A stretch of 64,000 nucleotides of DNA from Melastoma dodecandrum (lineage: Eukaryota > Streptophyta > Magnoliopsida > Myrtales > Melastomataceae): contig JARUPY010000473.1 of the NCBI GenBank assembly GCA_029817715.1, positions 5,084,001 through 5,148,000 of the forward strand, in the 5' to 3' direction. Position numbers and translations under genes: made by a program. The notes beneath the pieces were generated by a model. That model saw nothing but the letters and a program-made list of their open reading frames with translations, did no database searches and was not told the origin of the DNA. Numbering within the stretch: the stretch's first letter is position 1; every line of letters starts with the position of its first letter. Below, in pieces: positions 41,812-51,690 of this stretch.

Positions 41812-44800
41812 TTATGTGTAATATCGTCGGAGAGCATCTGCGTTGATCGCTTGTGGCAGGTCTCCTCCGTCCATCTTTGTTAGGATGGTTGCTCCTCCTG
41901 AAAAGGCGTGCTTAACAACGAACGACCCTTCGTAGTTTGGAGCGAATTTCCCTCGTGGATCCTTGACATTCGGTAGGATTCTCTTGAGGACAAGGTCGCC
42001 TGGTCTGTATCTGATTGGCTTGACCTTTTTGTTGAATGCTCGGGACATGCGCTGTTGGTAGCATTGCATGTGATGAGCTGCGGCAATCGTTTCTCATCAA
42101 TGAAGTCGAGGTGGACGAGCTGATGATTGGCCCTCTCTTCTTCTGTCATGTTGCTTTGGGATGATATCCTGAGAGTTGGCAATTTGACCTCTGCTGGAAT
42201 GACCGCTTGAGCGCCATAGACGAGTTCGAAGGGGGTTGCCCCAGTTGAAGTGCGCATCGTCGTTCTATAGGCGAGTAACGCGAAAGGGAGCTTCTCGTGC
42301 CAGTCGCGATATGTAATTGCCGTCTTTTGAAGAATCTTCTTCATATTTTTGTTTGCGGCCTCGACAGCACCATTCATTTGTGGACGGTACGGTGAAGAGT
42401 TGAGATGTTTGATATGGAATTCTGCGCAGAGGGATTCCATCAGTTTACTGTTGAAGTTTGAACCGTTGTCAGTGACGAGCAGTTCTGGAACTCCGTATCT
42501 GGCGATGATGTTCGCCTTCATGAAACGCACGACGTTGTTTGCCGTGACTTCTTTGAAGGACTGGGCTTCAATCCACTTGGTGAAGTAATCGATTGCGACC
42601 AGCAAGAATCGGTGCCCGTTGGATGCTTTGGGATTGATGGGTCCGATTACGTCCATGCCCCACATTGAGAATGGCCATGGCTCGAATAACGGGTAAAGTC
42701 TTGTTGGAGGCACATGTACCTTGTCGCTATAAATCTGACACTTGTGACACGCTTTGACGTATTTGATGCAATCGGCTTCCATTGTGAGCCAATAATACCC
42801 TTGTCGCATTATTTTCTGGGCGAGAGCGTACCCGTTCATGTGCGGTCCGCAAACCCCTTCATGTATTTCAACGATGAGAGCTTCAGCTTCTTGCTTGGTA
42901 ACGCATCTCATGAGGGTTGTCGTGAAGGATTTCTTGTATAATGTATCCCCGTCCAGGAAATAGTTTCTTGTTATCCTCCGTATGAATTTGCGTTCTTTTC
43001 CTGTGCTGTTTTGGGGAAATCCTCCTGATTGCAAATGATTTTTTATGTCCGTGAACCACGGTAAAGAATCTTCTGGCTGACTTTGTTCAATGTGCATGCA
43101 GCTTGGATTGTCTGCGATATTGATGCGTAGAGGGTCGATGTCCATTTCTTCAGCTAACGGGATCATTGATGCGAGCACTGCAAAAGCATCAGCAAATCGA
43201 TTATCAGTTCGTGAGAGATAGTTGAATTCAATGTCAGTGAATTGTCGGATTAGTGTTTGTAGATAATCCTGATATGGAATGAGCTTTGGGTCTCGAGTGC
43301 GCCATGCTCCATTTGTTTGGGAGATGATGAGTGCCGAATCTCCATGAACGTCGAGGAGTTTAGCCCGCATGTCGAGTGCGCGAAGTAGGCCGAGGATGCA
43401 CGCTTCATACTCGGCTATGTTGTTCGTACAGGGAAAGGTGACCTTGGCCACTGTTGGGTAGTATTGTCCATCTGGGGTGATTACCACCGCTCCTATCCCT
43501 GATCCTGAGGAGTTAACTGCACCATCAAAGTACATCTTCCATCTTGGTTCTTGTTCCATGAGTAGGATGTTCTCGTCCGGCAATCCGATTTCCAGAGATG
43601 AATTATCTGTTCCTGGATATTCGGCGATATGATCAGCGATCGTTCTCCCCTTCACTGACTTCGTGGAGTGGAATCGAATGTCGAACTCAGCAAGTTGTAA
43701 TTGCCACTTAGAGACTCTTCCCATCAATGTTGGCTTGTCGAAGAGATATTTGAGTGGATCATTCTCGGACACTAACAGGATCTCGTAGTGCAGAGTATAC
43801 TGTCGAAGTCGGTGGAGGACCCAAATGAGTGCACAACATGTACGCTCGGAAGTGGTGTACCGAGACTCGCAGTCTGTAAATTTCTTGCTGAGATAGTAAA
43901 TCGCGTGTTCCTTGGCACCCGGCAGTTGTTGGGCGAGCATGGCTCCAAACGATTCTTCCCTGACTGTGAGGTAGAGTGTGAGAGGATGTCCCGGCTTTGG
44001 CGGGATGAGAACGGGTGGTTCTGTCAAATATGTCTTAATCTGTTCGAATGCAACTTTACAATCATCATCCCACTCGAACTTGACGTCCTTCCTCAGTTTC
44101 TTGAATAGGGGTTTGCATGTGTCAGCTAGGTTGGAAATGAACCGTCCGATGTAGTTAACGCGTCCCATGAAGCCGCGGATCTCTTTGACTGACCTTGGAG
44201 CTGGAAGATCACGAATCGCTTCGATTTTATCGGGGTCAATCTCAATGCCTCTGTTCCTGACAACGAAACCAAGAAGTTTGCCTGAAGTCGCTCCAAATAC
44301 GCATTTGGCGGGATTGAGGCGCAGCTTGTACTTGCGAAGCCGTTCAAATAGCTTTCGAAGAACGACTGTGTGGCTTTCATCTTCCTTGGACTTGGCGATC
44401 ATGTCGTCGACGTAGACTTCAATTTCGCGATGCATCATGTCGTGAAAAAGGACGACCATAGCACGTTGGTAGGTTGCCCCGGCATTCTTGAGCCCGAAGG
44501 GCATGACCCGATAGCAAAACGTGCCCCAGGGTGTTGTGAATGTTGTCTTCTCTTTGTCTTCTTCGGCCATGCGAATCTGGTTATAACCGGAGAATCCGTC
44601 CATGAAAGAGAATCTGTTGAATCCGGTGGTGTTGTCCACCAGTAGATCGATGTGCGGAAGTGGAAAGTCGTCCTTGGGACTTGCTTTGTTGAAGTCGCGA
44701 TAGTCGACGCAGACTCAGACCTTCCCGTTCGTTTTGATGACCGGGACTATGTTGGCAACCCATTGCGGATAGGTAGCCACTTCGATAAAGTTGACTTTGA

Positions 44801-45213
44801 GCAGCTTATCCACTTCTTCCTTGATGGCAAGGGCTAGTTCGGGCTTGTATCGACGTTGTTTTTGCTTTACAGGATGAACCGACGGATCTGTGGGGATTTT
44901 GTGCTCCACAATTTCTGAATCTAATCCTGGCATGTCCGTGTATGACCAAGCAAAGACGTCAGAGAATTCCTTTAGCAGGTTGACGATGTCTTCAGTTTCA
45001 TCCTTTGACAAGTCTGCGCCGATGAACAATTCCTTGGGGTCATCTTGGGTTCCGATGTTGATTGAAATCGGCTTCTCCAGTGTGATGTCCTTCGGTTCTT
45101 CATGTCGCTGAAGACCTTGTTCCAATCCGTAATATCCGTCCATGGATTTGGGGTCGCCTACTGCTTCTCCGTCTTGTTCAGAGGTTTTCTCGGGTATTCC
45201 CGAAGCGCCGTTC
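41812..45213 (-). pseudogene. pol of element C: RT, RNase H and integrase
   Basis: The frame opens after a splice acceptor at 45214. RT: FAWSYTDMP, VDYRDFNKASP, DGFSGYNQI, MPFGLKNAGATYQR, YVDDM. Connection and first RNase H: GAMLAQ, YYLSKKFTDCE, YTTSERTCCAL. A second RNase H-like domain starts MYFDGAVNSSGSGIG. Integrase has an H-H-C-C zinc finger (HEG...GPH...CHKC), DDE residues in WGMDVIGP, LVTDNGSNF and the GAVEAANKN helix, and a C-terminal beta region ending INADALRRYY. Breaks: an in-frame TGA at about 44715 (before VCVDYRD) and a frameshift at about 42085, after which 42069-41812 continues. All catalytic motifs are otherwise intact, so decay is recent. Confidence 0.88.
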
Positions 45214-45473
45214 CTGAAAAGGAGAAGAAATCAAAGTAATGTATCCAAATGAACTATTTGGAATATCGTTTCATGCGACAATTCATAATAAGGCATGCGT
45301 TTTTGACCAAAAGAAAATGTTGTGGGATCAGGACTCAGCGGGTCCCTCGTCGTTTCCTTGGATTCGCCCTGATCATCAGCGGCCCGATCCCACAAACGCC
45401 CTAGGTATTGCCTAGGGGTCGCGTTACATATAGACAACCTTGCTAGTCCGCGACCAGAATGTAGCAAGGTGAC
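45214..45473 (-). other. Probable intron of element C between protease and RT
   Basis: The minus strand shows TTGATTTCTTCTCCTTTTCAG ending at 45214, a strong polypyrimidine acceptor. The RT frame is open immediately after it and closed by stops before it. An intron at this position is a reported trait of Ogre elements. The donor is not certain; it lies at or upstream of 45474, possibly inside the annotated protease frame. Confidence 0.6.
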
Positions 45474-47315
45474 CTATTCTAGACTCTGTCTATCTAAGTG
45501 CAGAAAAGTAAAGATGGAAAGTTTCACCCGTCGAGAGGCATGTCTGGCTCGGCCGGGATCGACGCTTCCATCATACAGACTTCTTCCTCGGACTCTTGTG
45601 TCCTTGTCTTCTCGTCCTGTTCCCCCCCCCACTTCTTCGCTCGTAGCAGGGGAATCTGCAGACCTGTTTGGAGGCGCTTCAACCCTTGGAGGCATCCTAG
45701 GCGGGATTGGCACCCGTGGAGCTCGAAAAGGCGGTGCTCGGGCTTGCTGAACATACGCCGGTATTTGATCCCAGGGAATGGCGAAGTCATAAGGCATGAA
45801 ACGAGCCCGTCTGCTAGGTCGACGCCTATGACCTTGCCCCAAATTCACTTGGATGATATTGACATGTTCAACGATCGTCCGCTCGCCCTCGGTTTCTTTG
45901 TCACTCTGCAGCTTCACATTCTCCAGCTTCTCCGACAGGATTTCGCCTTCCATTGTCATCGCTGACGAACGTACAAAACGTATGGCCGATTTGCTGCTAG
46001 TGTGATTGTTCTGTTTGCGCCGCATCTTGGCCGTGAATTCGAGTCCAGTAGTCCCTGCTGGAGCTGGAATAGTGATCGGATAAATCATTCCTTGTCCTCT
46101 GATTCCGAGTCCTTGGCCCGGTTGATACCCATGTCTGAGGAATTCCTTTGCGGCACTGATGTTGCCCCATGTCATCAAGGGATCTGATTTGTAGTCGCGC
46201 CTCACCATGTTGACCAACTCCAAGGTCTGTGTCGTTGACGGCTCTTCAGTTGGCTCTCCCAGGTATGGCATGTCAATTTCGTGGCAAAGCTCCATCGACT
46301 GTTCTCCCCTGACTGTGATGAGCTTGCCATCTGAGGAAAATCGAACCATCTGATGCAGTGTCGAGGGAACTGCCCTAGCTTGATGAATCCAAGGACGCCC
46401 CAACAGCATGTTGAAGGACCCTGCAGTCTCGAGGACTTGGAATTGGGTGGAGAAGAGGGTTGGCCCAACTTTGATTTCCAACGTAACTTCGCCATGGGCC
46501 TGTCGCTTTGCTCCGTCGAATGCTCGAATAGTTAAGCTGGATTGGGGAAGCTTCTCCAGGTTGATGCCGAGCTTCTGAGCTACAGCCAAAGGGATGATAT
46601 TAACCCCCGAACCACCGTCGATGAGAACTTTGGAGATGGTGGTTTCACGACACATGAGTGTGATGAAGAGAGCATCGTTGTGATCCGGCCCCTGTTCCGG
46701 TATATCATCTTCTGAGAATGTAATTATGTTGTTCGCCAGCATGCTGCTCATGTACGCATCTAATGCTGCAACTTCAACCTGCTCTGGCACATGTACCTCG
46801 GCTAGAAATTTCTCCAACATCTCCCTGTGCTTGTCGGAGGAATGGATGAGGTCGAACAGAGAGATCTGAGCTGGTTGTTTTCGGAGCTGCTCGACTATGT
46901 CATAGTCGCTTCCCTTCACCGTATAAATCACCTTGCGGATTTGTTCATTCGATGGCGCCTTGGGCTTCGAAGATTCAGCTGGAGATGAAGCTTCAGGGGC
47001 AGGTACAACTCTTCCAGAGCGAGTAATTAATTCTACTTCTGAGCTGAGAGACGTTCAGGTGGGTCCCATCACGACCGGAATCCTTGGTTCCGTTGCAGGC
47101 GATGACTCTGTCTGACACGCTTCAGGTTGTGCAGATCCCAACGAAATATAGACGTACGGCGTCCTTGGCCGCCGAGGAGGAACCAATGTAAACCCATCAG
47201 GCATGACCGTGGGCTGAGCTTTTCTGCTAATCTGGGGTCCTCGACCTCTTTCTCTACCTTGACTGCGGCCTCGGCCTCGACCACGACCGGCGTTCACGAC
47301 ATTGACACTCCTTGG
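45474..47315 (-). pseudogene. Protease and G-patch region of element C
   Basis: In the gag frame, separated from it by TAA at about 47316 and interrupted by TGA at about 47055. An Arg/Gly-rich stretch (GRGRGRGRSQGRERGRG) precedes the protease, whose active site reads VLIDGGSGVNI and whose later block reads MLLGRPWIHQARAVPSTLH. A G-patch follows (HGYQPGQGLGIRGQGM, about 46130-46080), a domain found after protease in Tat-lineage elements that may bind RNA or helicases. The C-terminal part is Pro/Arg-rich and probably runs to a splice donor. Confidence 0.8.
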
Positions 47316-49504
47316 TTATGCATAGTCATATTCATACATGTTCACTTCTTCTTCATGTTCGGTCAAAACTGAGAAGGAATTTGCCCCGATGTAATTTACG
47401 TGCTCGGGAAGAGGATTGCTCTTAACATTTGGGGCAGCTGCAGGCGCAGAGAATGTAATAGCCCCTTCATCCAGTAGGTTCTGAATCTTGAACTTCAGAG
47501 CAATACAGTCCTTGGTGTCGTGCCCCGTTGCTCCCGAATGATACTGACAAACCGCTTTGGGGTTGTATCCGAAAGATGAAGGGTTGGTGGCCTTGGGTTC
47601 CACGGGTTTGATAAAGCCCATATCTCTCAAGCGGACGAACATGACATCCAATGGATCTGGTGTTGGAGTCAGGTCTTCGAGTCTACGCCGGGGGCGCTCT
47701 GGTTGTGCAGGCCTTGGCTGCTGTTGTCCCACCATGTTGACCGGGGGTCTGAAACGAGTTGTAGCTGGGGCTGGAGGCCTGAGCGCGGCTGCCACATACG
47801 TCCTTGGCGCATATGAAGCTGGTGGTGGAGTTGCCCTCATCGACTGCCTATTCTGTTCAGCGGTCGCAATCAGCTCCTTAGGCCTGGGCTTCACTGCCAG
47901 TTTGGCTGAGGGGGAAGGGATTAACCCTTCTCGATTTACTCCGTCAAGCTTGTCTGCGTTGATGACTGCTTGAGCGAAGGTGGAGAATGTTTGCCCAATC
48001 ATGTAGGGCATGTACTCACGTGGGAGCAACTGCATGAATTCATCGATGAGCTCCCTCTCCGTAAGTGCCGGCTTGATCTGAGACGCAATGTGTCTGAACC
48101 GGTAGGCGAACTGCTTGACGTCTTCGGTGCGGTATCTCTTCAGCTTCCGCAAATCCGAGATTGTTGGCGCCATTTCTACATTGAAGCTGTAGTAGTTGAG
48201 GAAATCAAGAGCCAACTCTTTGAACGTTGCATACTGACTGACATCTTTGGTGTAGTGCCAATGCAGCGCTGATTCCGCCAAGCTTTCTTGAAACATGGCG
48301 ATACGAAATTTGTCATCTGCTGGATATACCGCCATCTTGTGGCAGAAGTGTTTGAGATGTAGTTCCGGGCAGCCATTCCCGCGGAACTTCTCGAATTCGG
48401 GCATCTTGAATTTTGGCGGGACTTGTATCTGCGGGATCTGGTAATTGGCGTACTCCCAGTTGTGTGCCCGATATCCCTGGATGGCGTTTAGGCGCTCCTC
48501 CAATTTCGCCATGCGGCGAGCCTCCTCTTGCTGCATTGAGGTAATCCTAGCCTCGAGTCTTGTCTCGAAAGCGCTAGCCTGTTGTTGTTCGCCAAACAGC
48601 TCGTCGACGATTGCCGCGTTACGGGTTCGCGGGCTTGGCAAGGCAGGTTCCACATGCGGAACTGAAGGGGTAGCAACTGGCGGAAGGATTCTGAAAGGAT
48701 GAGGTGTAGAGGTTGTTTGGGGGTAGGGAGTTGGTGTTTGGACATGGGGAGTTGGCCCGAATGTCATTGGAGGGTAGGGAGTTGGCCCTTGGGATGTTGG
48801 CTGAGGGTAATATGGATGTAAATAGGGTTGAGGCATCGGAAGGGAAAGGGGTGGCCCACGCATGTATGGGTTATATAAGGATGCCACACTTGTGGAGGTA
48901 GCGGATCCGGGCATGACCGGGTTGTAGGAAGGCATAGTGTTTGATGGGTTATGAGTAGGCAAAGTATTTGAGGAAGTGTTTCGGCTAGGGTAGGATGGAT
49001 ATGGTGGTGTTTGAGGTCCTGTCCAGGAGGAAGATGTGGGTTCTGGGAAGCGGCAGGAGCAGATGTGGCTGCTAGCTGTCGTTGGATGAGTTCGGCCATC
49101 ATTGTCTTCAAGGAAGAGAGCTCGGCCGTGAGAGACTCCACCTTGTCTCCCAGTGAGGGATCGCTGGCGCCTTGGGCTAGCGTGTTCGAGGCAGGATTGA
49201 AGGGAGCTGAAGTCAGTAGGGCTGCCGAGGGTTGCACTGTTGATGCTACTGACGCAGTCAATGGCGGGATGTACAATGGCGAGGTTTTCCCGTCGGAGGG
49301 TTGCCCGGCAGCAAGTATGGTCTGGGGCAGCGGCGGGAAGGCAGAGATCGGGAATGGCGAGGCAACCTCCATCGAAGCTGGGAACTCGATGGCGGCGGGT
49401 GGTGGGATGGCGATAGTAACTCCAGCAGCGGGGGCTGTTTCTTCTTCCGCTGCCGGGGACAAGATCATGGGAGTCGGTGGTCCTGCTGAAGCTTCAGCCA
49501 TCAC
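47316..49504 (-). pseudogene. gag of element C (one frameshift)
   Basis: Starts MMAEASAGPP at 49504. An Ala/Pro/Ser-rich N terminus with a short coiled coil (VESLTAELSSLKTMMAELIQRQL) is followed by a frameshift at about 49015. The second frame (to 47316) has a Pro/Tyr-rich region, another coiled coil, the retrotransposon gag core (FRGNGCPELHLKHFCHKM, then W.Y....Y.TF.ELALDFL) and a knuckle-like CQYHSGATGHDTKDC, where the second Cys is His. Capsid and nucleocapsid roles are inferred. It ends at TAA, which may be a real gag terminator with readthrough or a mutation. Confidence 0.85.
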
Positions 49505-49810
49505 CGCCCGGATGGTACGGTATCTTGGACGCTTTCGGTATGGAGCAATTGCTCAGTACCTTGAGACAGAGAAAGGAAAATTCGATTAGCATTAAGCAGT
49601 GATACTATGGATGCATGACATGTAGTGATGCATGAGATGTCTAATGTAGGGATTGGATTGTTGTCGCTCGAATTTAACCCCGAAAGCAAAGAAGTGAATT
49701 AGATAGAAGCCAAATAGTTCGACATTGTCATAAAAAGTCAAAATACAATCGACTGAAAAGAAAGATAGAATGGGCTCGCAGGCCCGATTGCAGCATGAAG
49801 GCATCGCCGA

Positions 49811-51007
49811 TCAGGTGCGATCCCATAGAGCATGACGCTTCCTCCAGAAACGCTGGGACTGAGCTGCGCGATCCTCCTCCTCGGGTTCCGGTGGAAGCTC
49901 GCAGAGTTCTTCTGTGAGGGTCATCCATGTGCGGGAGATGTGCGCGATCACCCTCTGGAGTGACGCCTTGACCACCTTGTCGTCGAGGCTAAGGGGTCGG
50001 AAGAGCTGCTGCGGGGGTGCCCTAGTCCTTGGAGCCAACCCCAGCTGATGTCGAACTTGGAATGGCGCGTAGTAGGAGGTGCCTCCGAACCCCATGATCG
50101 GAATGAAGTGCCCGTCCATCGATGAGGTAATGGCGTCATCCGTGTCGAAGCAGCGGGCTCTCTGGTAGAAATCGGCAGGCTCCAGAGACCGGAACAGAGC
50201 GTCCACTCCAACGAAAGAGCGTGCTGGCAGGCGGGCACGCTCCACGATGCGGGCGAGCAACCCTGGTTTGTGCTCCCTGGTGAAGGCTTCTCCCGTGATC
50301 CCGAGATGTGTGTAGAACCACACCTGCAGCAGGGCTGGGCAGAAGGTCATCCGGTGGTTGCGGACTCCTCGCTTGGCTTCACGCACGATGTTGGTGAGGC
50401 TGAAGTTGGTCTCTCCGATCAGGTTGGGCAAGAAAGGAGCGTCTTCGAGTATTGCTTTGGTGATGTAGACAGCTCGTCGGTTGATCGTCTTCTCGTTCTG
50501 TGGGTACAGGATCGTCCCGACGAAAAGGAGGATGAATGCCCGCGCTGATCCTTGGTCTTCTCCCATGCGCGGGTTGTATGGCACGAGCTGCAGATCGATG
50601 ACGTCTTTGATGCTGAGATCCCCTTGGGAGTTGAAGAGCCCGGGTACACTTGCCGATGATATCTGAAGAAGTCTCGCTATGTACTCCTTCGGTTTGTCGA
50701 TCCGAGGCAGGGGCAGTATCCCTGGGCGGTGGGGCATCTCGGCGAGGTTGATGTACTCCTCGTAGAGCGGCACCAACTTCAAGTCTCCAAAGCGGAAGAC
50801 AAAGGAGTCTGGATCCCAGCGCGCCACCAGGTTCTGCAGGAGAGCCCAGTCCAACTCCAGACGCATGAGGTGGAAGAGCCCCTTGAGCTTGGACTGCACG
50901 AACTCGAGTTCGGATGGCCTCAGCAACGGCAGCCACTGGTGGAGATGATCAGCGTTAGGCATATTTTTCTGTCGCAGCGAGATGGGCTCCATGAGGCCTT
51001 CCTGCAT
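49811..51007 (-). CDS. ORF1 of element C (398 residues, plant Ogre-type extra ORF)
   Basis: Intact ORF upstream of gag and in the same orientation. It begins MQEGLMEPISLRQKN and is mainly helical, with WLPLLRPSELEFVQSKL, LVARWDPDSFVFRFGDL, PLYEEYINLAEMPHR and DVIDLQLVPYNPRMGE-type segments. A basic, acidic-tailed C terminus (PEPEEEDRAAQSQRFWRKR) closes it. I associate this F.FGD....L.EY arrangement with the DUF7745 / plant-mobile-domain-like ORF1 proteins of Tat/Ogre elements; the molecular role is not known. It is the only unbroken ORF of element C. A second, truncated copy is at 33842-34603. The 306-bp gap to gag has no recognised feature. Confidence 0.75.
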   Translation of the reverse strand: MQEGLMEPISLRQKNMPNADHLHQWLPLLRPSELEFVQSKLKGLFHLMRLELDWALLQNLVARWDPDSFVFRFGDLKLVPLYEEYINLAEMPHRPGILPLPRIDKPKEYIARLLQISSASVPGLFNSQGDLSIKDVIDLQLVPYNPRMGEDQGSARAFILLFVGTILYPQNEKTINRRAVYITKAILEDAPFLPNLIGETNFSLTNIVREAKRGVRNHRMTFCPALLQVWFYTHLGITGEAFTREHKPGLLARIVERARLPARSFVGVDALFRSLEPADFYQRARCFDTDDAITSSMDGHFIPIMGFGGTSYYAPFQVRHQLGLAPRTRAPPQQLFRPLSLDDKVVKASLQRVIAHISRTWMTLTEELCELPPEPEEEDRAAQSQRFWRKRHALWDRT

Positions 51008-51690
51008 AATAGGGTGTCATTCGAGGATGATAACATTCCAATCCCAAACCCTAGTATGGTATGATTCGACACACGATTTATGTAATCATGTTCGAGTAAA
51101 AATGGAATGTATGATATTACAAGAGTAATTGTGAATTGGAGTGCATTCATACGATTATGAATGTGTATGGATGCATTAAAGCGGTAAAAGGAGTTAAGGA
51201 AGGGAGAAAAGAAATTTGGAAACCCCCCCTGTGACCAACCCAAACCGCTGCAAAATGAACAGATTTAGTATCACAGTTTATTGCATACAAAACATACATG
51301 CCCTGTCCCTGCACGAGTAACAGGCACTTAGTAACAGACAAATGCACGTGCGGCGTCTAGTACCTGTAGTGGGCAAGCAATTTCTAGACTCGGATGGAGG
51401 TTTCTAAGACCTCGGACTAAGGGAGGCGGGTCCCGGTCCATAGCCTACAAGCCGCAGGAAGCAGCGAGGCCGTGCCTTTCGGTGACCCCCTAAAGATCCT
51501 AATCCCGGGTATAGGGATTTACCTATATATGCCTAGGAAAGCGGATAAACGAACACAAACAGGAGATCAAACAAAGGGCATCGAGCCAATCAATTACATG
51601 CGCAAACAAGTAACTCCTCTCCGCATGTGGTAAAAAGGCTTTCGGTAAGAATCCACATGCGGAGTTCCCCAGTGGAGTCACCATCCGGGA
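51008..51690 (-). promoter_or_regulatory. Leader of element C with primer site and hairpin
   Basis: Primer site TGGTGACTCCACTGGGGAAC at 51683-51664 (minus). A perfect 12-bp inverted repeat (CTCCGCATGTGG 51664-51653, CCACATGCGGAG 51630-51619) starts at the end of the primer site. A donor-like ATAG|GTAAAT has GT at 51522-51521 and an acceptor-like CATTTTGCAG ends at 51248; both match positions of donor- and acceptor-like sites in D's leader. Confidence 0.6.
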
